DNA of 64,000 bases from Spirochaetales bacterium (lineage in GTDB: Bacteria > Spirochaetota > Spirochaetia > JABMQR01). The notes beneath the pieces are model-generated. The model had not been told where the DNA came from and made no database searches. It was given only the letters and a program-made list of their open reading frames with translations. This document shows positions 18,010-26,829 of this stretch, piece after piece (position 1 is the first letter of the stretch; every line of letters starts with the position of its first letter). The position numbers were made by a program, and so were the translations under genes. Where the stretch lies: positions 1-64,000 of the forward strand of contig JAGYPA010000015.1 in assembly GCA_018399255.1 (NCBI GenBank), in the 5' to 3' direction.

Positions 18010-19356
18010 CTAGCTGCGCCGCTCAAGCTTGCTGGCATACATCTCCCGGTCTGCCTCGGCAATGATAGAATCAAACGAACGCTGCTCCGAGCCGTCATAA
18101 TAGATAGTACCGATGCTGAATTCCACCGTAAACTGATTCCCTTCCCACTCAAACTTCATGGGTGCAGCCTCCCAGCGCCGCAGAACCCGCTCCAGCAGTT
18201 CTTTCGATTCGGTAAGAAAGCAGAACTCATCCCCGCCGTATCGGAACAGATCCCCCTCGGGTTTACCCATCTTCCCGAAAACTCTCGAAAATTGCTTCAG
18301 GATCTCGTTTCCGCAGACATGCCCGTACGTATCGTTAACCTCCTTGAAACCATCGAGATCGGCCAGAGCTAAGGCGAACGGCCGCTGTTCTGCCAGCAGC
18401 TTTGTCATCCGGGTTTTCAGGTTGTGATAATTGAAAAGCCCGGTAAGCGCATCGTGAACCAGGGCATCCTCCTGAATCTGAAGGCGGTGGGAACTTTGCG
18501 ATATGAACTGAATAGGCAGCAGGGCCAGCAGCAGCAAACCGGCCATCAAGAGGCCGCGATCCTGAAAGCTGTAGATGATAAGGGGGATAAAAAGAAACGA
18601 GAAGAAAATATAGTACCCGATTTTCAGGGCTGAGAGCATGGAGAATATCCACTGCCCCGATGCCAGCCGGACAATTCCCACCAGCAGCAGGTTGTTCACC
18701 AGACCGAAGCCGAGGACGACGACAAAAAACTTCCACACATCTTCCGTCCGTCCCATATCGATTTTCAGCAGGGAGGTAAGGGCGGAGGCAGCCGCGAGGG
18801 CCAGCATAAATACACTCAGGTTGATGATCAGTCGACCGCCGGCGGCAACCGGTTTAAGTGTTCCGGCAGCGATGCGGTAGACCGTATTGGTAAGGACGGT
18901 TGCCAGGATAAGCAGCAGCGCCGCCGGAGGTCCCAGCAGGTACAAGCCGACCAGCTCAGGCACGATGCCCAGGGAGAAGGAGAACTGATCCGACATGGTG
19001 TACTGCAGCAGGTTGAGCCCGATTGTCGTGATCAGCAGAAGGAAAAACAGCAGCGGTTCTCCGCTCTTCCATGGCCCCCGAATCAAAGAGGGTGTCAGCA
19101 GAGCTGACAGCAGGACAAGGCTGCCTGCATAGGGCAGGAACAGCTTTGACGGGTGAGTATTGTGAACGTTGTGAGCATTTGCACTTTTCGTAAGGTTCAA
19201 GGTCTCAGAAGTCTCTGATACTCTTGCTGATTTGGCTGACCCGGCTGCTTCCAAGGAGAACTCCGTTGTTTCTATTCTTTCAAAATGCTTTTTTTTACCT
19301 GTGCAAAGACAGTCCCCATTATACAGGCCGGGAGCAGGTAGAGTAAAGATTGCCAT
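18010..19356 (-). CDS. Membrane-anchored diguanylate cyclase (GGDEF)
   Basis: About 448 residues. A hydrophobic region of seven or eight helices (about 75-290) is followed by a GGDEF domain (about 300-445) that would make cyclic di-GMP from two GTP. The active-site loop is FRYGGDEFCF and the domain opens with DALTGLFNYHNL. The position of the inhibitory I-site (RxxD before the loop) reads PEGD, so product inhibition is probably lost. No ligand-binding domain is recognised, so the membrane part itself may be the sensor. The start is uncertain: the ATG at 19356 has no clear ribosome site, and the first ~70 residues are polar and low in complexity. Confidence 0.88.
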   Translation of the reverse strand: MAIFTLPAPGLYNGDCLCTGKKKHFERIETTEFSLEAAGSAKSARVSETSETLNLTKSANAHNVHNTHPSKLFLPYAGSLVLLSALLTPSLIRGPWKSGEPLLFFLLLITTIGLNLLQYTMSDQFSFSLGIVPELVGLYLLGPPAALLLILATVLTNTVYRIAAGTLKPVAAGGRLIINLSVFMLALAAASALTSLLKIDMGRTEDVWKFFVVVLGFGLVNNLLLVGIVRLASGQWIFSMLSALKIGYYIFFSFLFIPLIIYSFQDRGLLMAGLLLLALLPIQFISQSSHRLQIQEDALVHDALTGLFNYHNLKTRMTKLLAEQRPFALALADLDGFKEVNDTYGHVCGNEILKQFSRVFGKMGKPEGDLFRYGGDEFCFLTESKELLERVLRRWEAAPMKFEWEGNQFTVEFSIGTIYYDGSEQRSFDSIIAEADREMYASKLERRS

Positions 19357-19400
19357 GCACCGATCAATGGGACAACCGGGGAAACTTTCCTGTTTGCCGA

Positions 19401-20096
19401 TCAGATTTCATATTGAAAGGAATCGCTGCGGTAGAGAATTTTTGTAAACTGCAGAACAGCCCCGGTATCTTGGTCAATTGTATCAGATTCCACTAGCAGT
19501 AACGGTACCAGGGGCGGACAGGAAAGGGTAAGCCGCTCGTCAGCTGTAGGAAGTATTACCTGCAGCTGATTTCTGGTTGAACCAAAGGAGGTATATCCAT
19601 GAGATTGGAAGTAGCTGAACAGAGATTTTATAGATTCCCAGTCAGAATCCAGATGAGGGAACATGGAGGCTTTGATAAATGAAATATGAATGGCGACGGG
19701 GGTCCCATGGATAGTTCTGAGTCTTTCCAACCGGTAGACTCCTTCATCAGGCTCGGCTTGCAGATTGCAGTAGATCTTTCTGTCATATGCGATAATTTCC
19801 GGAGGAGTCACCGAAGTCCGGAGATCAAGACCGGCAGCTTCCATTTTCCGGGAGAAACTTTCGTTCCCGTTAAGATTCAGTGGGATTCTCTCCTGCCGGG
19901 CTCGCAGAAAGCGGCCCTTGCCCTGCTTTGAGTAAATATATCCCATCTCCTCGAGCACCCTCAGGGCATCACGGACATGTATTCGCGGAACCTGATAGCG
20001 CTGTGAGAGCTGGTTTTCAGAAGGCAGCTGTTCGCCCTTCTGGATAGTCCCTGAGATAGTTTCACGAATCAATCGGTCTATAATATAATACTTCAT
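19401..20096 (-). CDS. phnF: GntR/HutC-family repressor of phosphonate use, PhnF type
   Basis: A 231-residue regulator. Residues 1-65 form a GntR winged helix (GEQLPSENQLSQRYQVPRIH and VRDALRVLEEMGYI), and residues 85-230 a UTRA ligand-binding domain. It is divergent from the phn operon, the usual place for phnF, so it probably binds the 170-base region between them and responds to a phosphonate or phosphate ester. HutC-type regulators bind palindromes; the 16-bp one at 20228-20243 is a candidate operator. The UTRA domain cannot tell phosphonate sensing from sugar sensing, so the name rests on context. Confidence 0.8.
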   Translation of the reverse strand: MKYYIIDRLIRETISGTIQKGEQLPSENQLSQRYQVPRIHVRDALRVLEEMGYIYSKQGKGRFLRARQERIPLNLNGNESFSRKMEAAGLDLRTSVTPPEIIAYDRKIYCNLQAEPDEGVYRLERLRTIHGTPVAIHISFIKASMFPHLDSDWESIKSLFSYFQSHGYTSFGSTRNQLQVILPTADERLTLSCPPLVPLLLVESDTIDQDTGAVLQFTKILYRSDSFQYEI

Positions 20097-20182
20097 ATAT
20101 GACAGTTCATCCTTCCAACAGACTCCCAGTATAGAAAGTCAGAGAAACATTCGCCATCTCACTGCCGCGTACGGAAACCGGT

Positions 20183-20224
20183 TTAACAGAATACTCATAA
20201 AACATTAGTGGAAAACTCATAAAC
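20183..20224 (+). promoter_or_regulatory. 11-bp-spaced hexamer array and direct repeat before phnG
   Basis: Hexamers TTAACA (20183), CTCATA (20194), TTAGTG (20205) and CTCATA (20216) are exactly 11 bp apart. ACTCATAAA occurs twice with 22-bp spacing (20193 and 20215). Gram-positive PhoP boxes are TTAACA-like repeats 11 bp apart, so a phosphate-starvation regulator site is possible; only the first hexamer matches well. Confidence 0.3.
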
Positions 20225-20227
20225 GAC

Positions 20228-20243
20228 AACTTGGCACCAAGTT
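20228..20243. promoter_or_regulatory. Palindromic candidate operator for PhnF
   Basis: AACTTGGCACCAAGTT is a palindrome with 7-bp arms and a CA centre. It ends 24 bases before the phnG start, where a bound repressor would block transcription or early elongation. The link with PhnF is inferred from position. Confidence 0.55.
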
Positions 20244-20267
20244 ATGATCTTCTTCGAGGAGCCTGAG

Positions 20268-20708
20268 ATGACACGCAGACGAAGAACCGAAATTTTAATT
20301 CACGCGCATGATCTTCTGGAGGAACTGGCTGGCATTATTGCAGCCCGATACCCCGTGGAAGAGATAGAACCGGCCAACGAAGGTATGGTCATGATCAGAA
20401 TGAGGGATACAGCCCGGGGAGGCCCTTTCTACCTTGGGGAGGTTGTTGTTACCGAAGCGAAGATGATGGTTTCCGGAGCAGTCGGTCTGGGAATGATCAA
20501 GGGTCATCATCCCGAACAGGCACGCCAGCTGGCCCTGGTCGATGCAGCATTCAATGCCGCACTGCCCGAAATCGACCACTGGATCCCCTTGCTGACAGGA
20601 GAGGAGGAAAAAATCAGGCACAGACAGGCCGGAGAAGAGGCTCGCGTCCTCAGGACAAGAGTTGACTTTACTACTATGAAAGACTTTGATGTCCCGCGCG
20701 GATTGTGA
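20268..20708 (+). CDS. phnG: C-P lyase core subunit PhnG
   Basis: A 146-residue subunit of the PhnGHIJ complex. With PhnI and PhnH it replaces the adenine of ATP by the phosphonate to give a ribose 5-triphosphate phosphonate. Family features are TRRRRTEILIHAHDLLEEL at the start and GGPFYLGEVVVTEAKM with KGHHPEQARQLALVDAAFNA further on. ATG 20268 is chosen over an in-frame ATG at 20244 because GAGGAG lies 6 bases before it. It is the first gene of the operon; phnH follows after 8 bases. Confidence 0.92.
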   Translation: MTRRRRTEILIHAHDLLEELAGIIAARYPVEEIEPANEGMVMIRMRDTARGGPFYLGEVVVTEAKMMVSGAVGLGMIKGHHPEQARQLALVDAAFNAALPEIDHWIPLLTGEEEKIRHRQAGEEARVLRTRVDFTTMKDFDVPRGL

Positions 20709-20716
20709 GGGACAGC

Positions 20717-21430
20717 ATGCAGTTGGATAGAGTTCACGATATACAGCAGGTCTTTCGAAAATTGGTAACAGCATCAGCTTTTCCCGGGAAATCTGTTTGC
20801 CTGGCTAAGGAAATCGCCCGGGTCGGAAACGGGTTTAAGGATGTTCCGGATTTTCTGCTTTTGGCATTAACGCTGCTCGATGCCGAGGTTGCATATGCCT
20901 ATCCGGGAGCTTCTGCCGATGCGGTGCAGCTGATATCGCAAATGACCTACAGTACCGCTTCGGAAGCGGCTGATTCCCATTTTGTCTTTATTGATAAAAC
21001 CAGTGAAGCGGCTGCGGAAACACTCTTGCAGATGAGACGGGGAACTTTGATGGATCCCCAGCTGGGAGCGACAGCATTTCTGCATGTCGTCAAGGCAGCC
21101 GATACAGCCCCATCCGAAGCACCCCGAACTAAACCATGGGCATCAGGGAAATCACCAGTACCCGATGAAGAAGGGAAGGAGCACCTCCGGCAGGAACTGC
21201 TGAGATTGACTCTGTCAGGACCCGGAATTCCTGACTCCAGGAAAGTGTTTATTACAGCTCCCGTTGCCTGGGGCAGCTGGCTGGAAGCCAGAAATACCAG
21301 TGTCAGGGAATTTCCCCTCGGCATCGATCTTTTCTTGATCGATGACAGCTGGAACATGATCAGCATTCCGCGAACCACCATCGTTTTACATGAATCGGGA
21401 GAATCTGGGGGGCAGTCATGGCCTATGTAG
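20717..21430 (+). CDS. phnH: C-P lyase core subunit PhnH
   Basis: A 237-residue subunit of the C-P lyase core. It opens with VHDIQQVFRKLVTASAFPGK, the conserved N-terminal PhnH segment, and carries FPLGIDLFLIDD near the C-terminus (the P.GiDliL region). The ATG at 20717 has GAGGGAC just upstream; an earlier GTG at 20705 overlaps the phnG stop. The 3' end overlaps phnI by 13 bases, a sign of translational coupling. Residues 140-165 are less conserved and rich in Pro and Lys. Confidence 0.9.
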   Translation: MQLDRVHDIQQVFRKLVTASAFPGKSVCLAKEIARVGNGFKDVPDFLLLALTLLDAEVAYAYPGASADAVQLISQMTYSTASEAADSHFVFIDKTSEAAAETLLQMRRGTLMDPQLGATAFLHVVKAADTAPSEAPRTKPWASGKSPVPDEEGKEHLRQELLRLTLSGPGIPDSRKVFITAPVAWGSWLEARNTSVREFPLGIDLFLIDDSWNMISIPRTTIVLHESGESGGQSWPM

Positions 21431-22548
21431 CCGTACGCGGAGGAAAGCAGGCAATTAATGCATCCATAGAAAGTCTCACCTATCAACGACTGAAAAGCGG
21501 AACGGCCCCAGATGCAAACATCATCGAACAGTCAATGCATGCCCTTATTGATCAGGTCATGGCTGAGGGAAGCCTCTACAGCGAAACCATCGCAGCCCTG
21601 GCTGTCAAACAGGCCGAAGGAAGCCCTGAGGAGGCCGTATTCCTTCTGCGTGCATTCCGGTCAACCCTTCCCCGGAAGCACTATTCAATGGAGGTCGATA
21701 CCACCGGGATGCGTATTGAGCGAAGAATATCGGCCGCCTTTAAAGACATTCCGGGGGGACAGATTCTTGGAACCTCTGCCGATTATACCCATCGACTTAT
21801 CGATTTCGGCATTTTCAGGGAATCTCCTGAAGAAATCCGGACCTGGATCGAGAACTACCTGAAAAAAGAGATCGATGAAGCAGCTGTACGTAAGTATCCG
21901 AAAGTCATCGATTACCTGCGCAGTCAGGGATTGATCCGGAAGCTTGCTTCCAAGGAAACGGAACCCTCCGATGTTACTAAAAAGAACCTTACCTTTCCTG
22001 CAGAACGCTCCGAACGGCTTCAGATTCTCACCAGGGGACAGACAGGAGCCGTAACCGCCCTCGGCTATGCCGCACTTCGCGGTTATGGAGCCGTACATCC
22101 TACCGTAGGCGAACTCAGGGTAGGAAAAATACCTCTGACCGTTGCCAATCCTTTTAGTGGGAAGAACCCGGATGACGCCTACTACTTTGGGGAAATCAGG
22201 ATTACCGAGGTTGAGTCGCTGATTCCGGTAACGGTTCCTATGGGTATGGGTGAGTCCCGCATCGAGTTTGATATCGGATACGGCATCTGCTTTGGTCAGA
22301 ATGAAACCAAGGCAATTGCCATGAGCATACTGGATCAGTGCCTGGAGGTCGGTGATCCGCAGTATCCTACCGGCGATGAGGAATTTGTGCTGCTGCATAT
22401 AGATTCGGTCGAAGCAACAGGCTTTATATCACACTTGAAACTGCCCCACTACGTAACGTTTCAAGCAAAATTGGACAGTGTCCGGGAAATTGCCCGCACC
22501 CGCACCCGCACCCGCTCCGGGGAGGCAGACCATGAACAGCAGCTATAA
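21418..22548 (+). CDS. phnI: C-P lyase core subunit PhnI
   Basis: A 376-residue catalytic nucleosidase-like subunit that joins the phosphonate to the ribose of ATP. It opens MAYVAVRGGKQAINASIESL, the family signature, and contains RERLQ-like and GQTGAVTALGYAALRGYG segments followed by HPTVGELRVG and EIRITEVESLIPV. Both ends overlap neighbours: phnH by 13 bases and phnJ by 17. The C-terminal tail is ARTRTRTRSGEADHEQQL, from a 6-bp repeat that also forms the run-up to the phnJ ribosome site. Confidence 0.93.
   Translation: MAYVAVRGGKQAINASIESLTYQRLKSGTAPDANIIEQSMHALIDQVMAEGSLYSETIAALAVKQAEGSPEEAVFLLRAFRSTLPRKHYSMEVDTTGMRIERRISAAFKDIPGGQILGTSADYTHRLIDFGIFRESPEEIRTWIENYLKKEIDEAAVRKYPKVIDYLRSQGLIRKLASKETEPSDVTKKNLTFPAERSERLQILTRGQTGAVTALGYAALRGYGAVHPTVGELRVGKIPLTVANPFSGKNPDDAYYFGEIRITEVESLIPVTVPMGMGESRIEFDIGYGICFGQNETKAIAMSILDQCLEVGDPQYPTGDEEFVLLHIDSVEATGFISHLKLPHYVTFQAKLDSVREIARTRTRTRSGEADHEQQL
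22493..22516. repeat. 6-bp tandem repeat in the phnI tail
   Basis: CCCGCA is repeated about four times and encodes alternating Arg and Thr at the PhnI C-terminus. It ends just before the GGGGAGG ribosome site of phnJ. The unit is a multiple of three, so copy-number changes keep the frame. Confidence 0.8.
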
Positions 22549-23374
22549 TTACGCCTTTTTCGATGAAGGGTCGAAACGTGAGATAAGAAGGGCTATTCTC
22601 AAAGCCATAGCGATACCGGGATATCAGGTGCCGTTTGCCTCCCGCGAAATGCCCATAGCCCGCGGGTGGGGTACCGGCGGACTCCAGATAACCCTGTCGA
22701 TCATAGGCAGGAGTGATACCCTCAAGGTCATCGATCAAGGTTCTGATGAATCCGTCAATGCAGTAAATATCAAGAAGCTGATCACTCTGACAACCGATGT
22801 ACCGGTTACCAACGATGCCGAAAAGGCCACCATTATCCAGTCCCGACACCGGATACCAGAAAAACCGCTTAATGAAAATCAAGTGCTGGTGCTTCAGGTC
22901 CCCCTTCCGGAACCTCTCCGTTTTTTTGAGCCTAGTGAGTACGCAACGAAAAAGCTCCATGCCGAAAAGGAATACAGCGGGGCTTATCTTATTCTGTTTG
23001 ATGAAATAATCCGGCTTGGCCGTATGGCTGGCGGAGCCGATCATCCAGTTGAGGTCAACGGTCGGTATGTAATGGCCCCAAGCCCGATACCCAAGTTTGA
23101 TAATCCCAAAATGCATGAGTCTCAGGCTCTTATCCTGCTTGGGGCAGGGCGGGAGAAGAAAATATATGCCGTCCCCCCTTACACGAAAGTGGCTTCTCTC
23201 GCCTTCGATGATTATCCTTTTCAGCGAGAGAAAAGCATCGGTCAGACTTGCCGCCTTTGCGGAGCTTCAGGCGTATTTATGGATGAACTGACAGATGATG
23301 AGACAGGGTCAACCAGTTATCAGTGTAACGATACAAGCTACTGCCTGGAAAGGATGAACAGCCATGATGCATGA
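22532..23374 (+). CDS. phnJ: Carbon-phosphorus lyase PhnJ (radical SAM)
   Basis: A 280-residue enzyme that breaks the C-P bond of ribose 5-phosphonate to give a hydrocarbon and ribose 1,2-cyclic phosphate 5-phosphate. Cys 240, 243, 265 and 271 keep the spacing C-x2-C-x21-C-x5-C. The first three hold the 4Fe-4S cluster and the last is the thiyl-radical Cys, one residue earlier than in the 281-residue E. coli protein. SIRRA-like KREIRRAILKAIAIPGYQVP and the REMPIARGWGTGGLQ loop are present. ATG 22532 is chosen because GGGGAGG lies 7 bases upstream and the length then fits. Confidence 0.95.
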   Translation: MNSSYNYAFFDEGSKREIRRAILKAIAIPGYQVPFASREMPIARGWGTGGLQITLSIIGRSDTLKVIDQGSDESVNAVNIKKLITLTTDVPVTNDAEKATIIQSRHRIPEKPLNENQVLVLQVPLPEPLRFFEPSEYATKKLHAEKEYSGAYLILFDEIIRLGRMAGGADHPVEVNGRYVMAPSPIPKFDNPKMHESQALILLGAGREKKIYAVPPYTKVASLAFDDYPFQREKSIGQTCRLCGASGVFMDELTDDETGSTSYQCNDTSYCLERMNSHDA

Positions 23375-24209
23375 AGATACTGTCCTTCTTCGAGCCGGGA
23401 ATCTCTCCAAGGCCTACGGCAACGGGTGCAGCCGGTGCGAAAGTCCTGAAGCCCGGAATCTGGAGAAAAACTACTGTCCCCACTGCGGCACGGTATATGC
23501 CCTTCAGGATGTCAGTTTCGCACTCTATACGGGTGAAATCCTCGGTATCGTCGGAGAGAGCGGAAGCGGGAAATCAACCCTTATGCAGTGTCTCTATTTT
23601 GACCAGCCCGTAACATCCGGAGAATTCCAGCTGAACTCCTATAAAGGCGGAACTGTCAATCTATTCGAGGAATCGGACCAGGTGAAGCGCTATATCAGAA
23701 ATTATCATTTGGGGAAGGTCTACCAGAATCCCATGCTCGGTCTTAAAATGAAGTTCTCATCTATATCGAATATTGCCGAGAAAATGATATCAGCCGGGCA
23801 TAGAAACGTCGGGGTAATGCAGGAACGGGCATCGGAACTGCTCAGCCATGTAAATATCCCTGCTTTCCGCATGAAGGAGGCTCCGCAGAACTTCTCAGGC
23901 GGAATGCAGCAGCGAGTTCAGATTGCCAAGGCGCTGTCCAACAATCCTCCAATTCTGCTGCTCGATGAGATAACCACAGGACTTGATCTCTCGGTCCAGG
24001 CAAAGGTTTTAGACCTGATAAAGACGATACGGCGGGATTTTCAGATAACGATGATGCTGGTATCTCACGATCTGGGGGTAATCCGGATGCTTGCTGACAG
24101 AACGCTGGTTATGCTCAACGGCAGGATTATTGAACACGGCTTGACCGATCAGATTCTGGAGGATCCGCAGCAGGCTTATACCCAGGAACTGGTGCACTCG
24201 CTTCTCTAG
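23364..24209 (+). CDS. phnK: C-P lyase ABC-type ATPase PhnK
   Basis: A 281-residue nucleotide-binding protein that docks on the PhnGHIJ core. It has Walker A GESGSGKST at about residues 64-72, the signature FSGGMQQR and Walker B ILLLDEITTGLDLS. Residues 21-43 hold a Cys-rich insert (CSRC...CPHC), seen in many PhnK proteins and possibly metal-binding. It overlaps phnJ by 11 bases. It is not part of the importer, which has its own PhnC at 28912. Confidence 0.92.
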   Translation: MMHEDTVLLRAGNLSKAYGNGCSRCESPEARNLEKNYCPHCGTVYALQDVSFALYTGEILGIVGESGSGKSTLMQCLYFDQPVTSGEFQLNSYKGGTVNLFEESDQVKRYIRNYHLGKVYQNPMLGLKMKFSSISNIAEKMISAGHRNVGVMQERASELLSHVNIPAFRMKEAPQNFSGGMQQRVQIAKALSNNPPILLLDEITTGLDLSVQAKVLDLIKTIRRDFQITMMLVSHDLGVIRMLADRTLVMLNGRIIEHGLTDQILEDPQQAYTQELVHSLL

Positions 24210-24250
24210 GGGGCTGTCGGATAATGAACATGCATAAAGAGGAAGCAGGA

Positions 24251-25480
24251 ATGGAAACAATTCGTATAACCAATGCAAAAATTGTAACTCCCGATGAAAT
24301 ACTTGTTGGATACGACCTGATAATTCAGGACGATACTATTACTGACATCGTTAAAAGCGATGTTTTCAAGATGGGGAATGCGAGGATTGGTGAAACTCCG
24401 GGATCGCCTGACAGTTCGGAATCCCACAGCAGCCTTCTGGATGCCGACGGCGGATTCCTTATGCCGGGATTTATCGATATACATTCAGACTATATAGAGC
24501 ATATGGCGGCTCCCCGGCCGACAAGCATGATGGATCTTCGGCTCAGCCTCCATGAAATTGAACGCGAGCTGATCACCCATGGTATTACCACCATGTTTCA
24601 CTCTCTATCATTCTATAAATCTCTTATGTTCGATGTGAAACCGATCCGGGATCCGGAAAACTTTGCCCGTCTCGTTGAACTGGTTAGCGAATCGCATCAT
24701 GAAAAGCATCTGATCCGTCACAGGATCCATGCCAGATATGAAATTGACAATCTGGACCGGATCGAGGAACTGAAAACCTTTATTCAGAGTAAAAAAATCC
24801 ACATGGTATCCTTTATGGATCACACTCCCGGTCAGGGGCAGTTCAAAGATGTCGAGTTATTTGTAAAAACCTTGCGGGGTTATCGCAATCTTGATGATCA
24901 GGAAATAGAGAATATTGTTGCCAGTTCGCAGCAGTCTCCCAAGCTGACTCTTGAGGTGATCCGGGAGATTGCGGAACTGGCCCGGATTCATCAGCTTCCC
25001 CTTGCTTCACATGATGATGATACTGTAGATAAGCTTGAACTGGTCCGCAGTTACGGATCGACGATCAGTGAGTTTCCGATAACCCTCGATACCGCTCTGC
25101 ATGCAAAAAAGCTCGGAATGGAGACGGTGGCCGGGGCACCGAACATATTACTGGGAGGATCTCACTCCGGCAATCTGTCGGCAGCCGATGCCGTCAAGGC
25201 CGATGCCGTGACAATTCTCTGCAGCGACTACTACCCCGCAGCCCTCATTCATGCAATATTCCAGCTGCATGAAGAGTTCGGCATGCCGCTGCACGAGATG
25301 GTTAATCTCGTAACCCGCAACCCTGCCAGGGCGGTGAATATGGAGGATCAGATAGGGACCGTCGAAATAGGGAAAAAGGCCGACTTGCTTATTGTGGAAC
25401 GTCTGGATGATCACTTTCCGGCAGTTACCACAGCTATAGTTAACGGGCTGCCCGTTTACAGAACCCATTACAGGAGATAA
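24251..25480 (+). CDS. phnM: Alpha-D-ribose 1-methylphosphonate 5-triphosphate diphosphatase PhnM
   Basis: A 409-residue amidohydrolase-fold enzyme that removes pyrophosphate from the PhnGHI product to give the PhnJ substrate. Metal-binding motifs are visible: MPGFIDIHSDYIEHM near residues 74-88, SFMDHTPGQGQF, LASHDDDT near 254-261, and CSDYYPAALIHAIF. The start may be ATG 24251, which has GAGGAAGC upstream, or ATG 24224, which is 9 codons longer; the shorter form begins METIRITNAKIVTPDE like other PhnM proteins. Confidence 0.93.
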   Translation: METIRITNAKIVTPDEILVGYDLIIQDDTITDIVKSDVFKMGNARIGETPGSPDSSESHSSLLDADGGFLMPGFIDIHSDYIEHMAAPRPTSMMDLRLSLHEIERELITHGITTMFHSLSFYKSLMFDVKPIRDPENFARLVELVSESHHEKHLIRHRIHARYEIDNLDRIEELKTFIQSKKIHMVSFMDHTPGQGQFKDVELFVKTLRGYRNLDDQEIENIVASSQQSPKLTLEVIREIAELARIHQLPLASHDDDTVDKLELVRSYGSTISEFPITLDTALHAKKLGMETVAGAPNILLGGSHSGNLSAADAVKADAVTILCSDYYPAALIHAIFQLHEEFGMPLHEMVNLVTRNPARAVNMEDQIGTVEIGKKADLLIVERLDDHFPAVTTAIVNGLPVYRTHYRR

Positions 25481-25486
25481 GGACCC

Positions 25487-26128
25487 ATGAAGTACTATCC
25501 GGAAAAGCCCCACACTATAACCCTTACCGAAGAACCTCTCATCCATGATGCCGTCAGTCTCAGTGACGTCCAGTTGGGAAAATTTACAGAAATTGGCGCA
25601 GGGTCACTATTGGAGCATACCATGCTGAATGATTACTCCTACTGCGGCCCGAACTGTATTTTTCAGAACAGCGACATAGGAAAATTTGCCAACATTGCCG
25701 CTCAGGTACGTCTGGGGCCGACACATCATCCTCTCGATCGGCCGACTATGCACCATTTCACCTATCGCAGGCGCATGTATATGCTTGATACCCAAGATGA
25801 TGCGCTTTTTTTTACACAGAGGGAGATGCGCCGGGTGCGCATCGGGCACGATACCTGGATCGGGCACGGGGCGATTGTCATGCCGGGAGTTTCTGTCGGT
25901 GACGGTGCGGTCATAGGTTCAGGAGCGGTTGTTACCAAAGACATTCCCGATTATGCCATAGCGGTAGGAATTCCTGCACGAGTTGTAAGAATACGCTTTA
26001 CTGAGAAGCAGATTGATCAGCTCAAGAGGATAGCCTGGTGGGACTGGCCGCACAGTAGGTTCAAAGAGCATCTCGAGGAATTCTGCGGCAGTGCTGAAGC
26101 CTTTATCGAGCAGTTCGGGGAGGCTTGA
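25487..26128 (+). CDS. Phosphonate-operon hexapeptide-repeat acyltransferase
   Basis: A 213-residue left-handed beta-helix protein of the acetyltransferase superfamily. Hexapeptide repeats are clear at VRIGHDTWIGHGAIVMPGVS and VGDGAVIGSGAVVTKDIPDY; the acceptor-site His lies in GPTHHPLDRPTM. A subfamily of these proteins occurs specifically in phn operons, where it may acetylate aminoalkylphosphonates as PhnO does, but the activity is unproven here. It lies 6 bases after phnM and overlaps the region of the phnL start. Confidence 0.85.
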   Translation: MKYYPEKPHTITLTEEPLIHDAVSLSDVQLGKFTEIGAGSLLEHTMLNDYSYCGPNCIFQNSDIGKFANIAAQVRLGPTHHPLDRPTMHHFTYRRRMYMLDTQDDALFFTQREMRRVRIGHDTWIGHGAIVMPGVSVGDGAVIGSGAVVTKDIPDYAIAVGIPARVVRIRFTEKQIDQLKRIAWWDWPHSRFKEHLEEFCGSAEAFIEQFGEA

Positions 26129-26130
26129 GC

Positions 26131-26829
26131 GTGAAGTACATGCTGAAGATTGACAATTTGGGCAAATCTTTTATTATTCACGATTTGCAGAAGCATATTC
26201 ATGGCTGTCGGGGTATATCTCTCGCGCTGCAGCATGGCGAGTTTATCGGCATTACCGGCCGCAGCGGAAGCGGAAAGTCGACAATTCTGAAAATGGTTTA
26301 CAGAACCTACCTGCCTGATGAGGGTGAAATATGGTACGACTCGGAGCGCTGGGGATGGATACAGCTTTCCCAACGGGCAGAGCGGGATATTATGTATCTG
26401 AGAATGTATGAAATCGGGTATATCAGCCAGTTTCTCAATGTACTTCCAAGGATGACTGCCCGCGAAATAATCCAGCAGGCAGTACGGGAAAAGGGCAGTT
26501 CAGAGGCAGAGGCAGCGGCTGAAGCGGTCAGGATGCTCACCCACTTTGAGCTGGACCGGGAATTGTGGGACAGTTATGCCGCTACTTTTTCCGGCGGTGA
26601 AAAGCTGCGGTTGAATATAGCCCGGGCCATGGTCAAGCGCCCCCGGCTGCTGCTCCTGGATGAACCTACGGCCAGCCTGGACATGCATTCAAAAATGAGA
26701 GTCCGCCAGCTTATCGAGCAGCTGAAGCGTGAAGGAACCACAATGCTTGGTATATTTCACGATATAGAATTTATGCGGGGACTTTGTGATAGAGAGTTTA
26801 AAATGAATCAGGGGGAGGCGGTTATCTGA
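26131..26829 (+). CDS. phnL: C-P lyase ABC-type protein PhnL
   Basis: A 232-residue ATPase-like protein of the C-P lyase system. It has Walker A GRSGSGKST, the signature FSGGEKLRLN and Walker B LLLDEPTASLD, and the H-loop HDIEFM. The GTG at 26131 is chosen because GGGGAGG ends 7 bases earlier; TTG 26125 is too close to that site. The downstream phnPP start overlaps its stop codon by one base (TGATG). Confidence 0.9.
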   Translation: MKYMLKIDNLGKSFIIHDLQKHIHGCRGISLALQHGEFIGITGRSGSGKSTILKMVYRTYLPDEGEIWYDSERWGWIQLSQRAERDIMYLRMYEIGYISQFLNVLPRMTAREIIQQAVREKGSSEAEAAAEAVRMLTHFELDRELWDSYAATFSGGEKLRLNIARAMVKRPRLLLLDEPTASLDMHSKMRVRQLIEQLKREGTTMLGIFHDIEFMRGLCDREFKMNQGEAVI

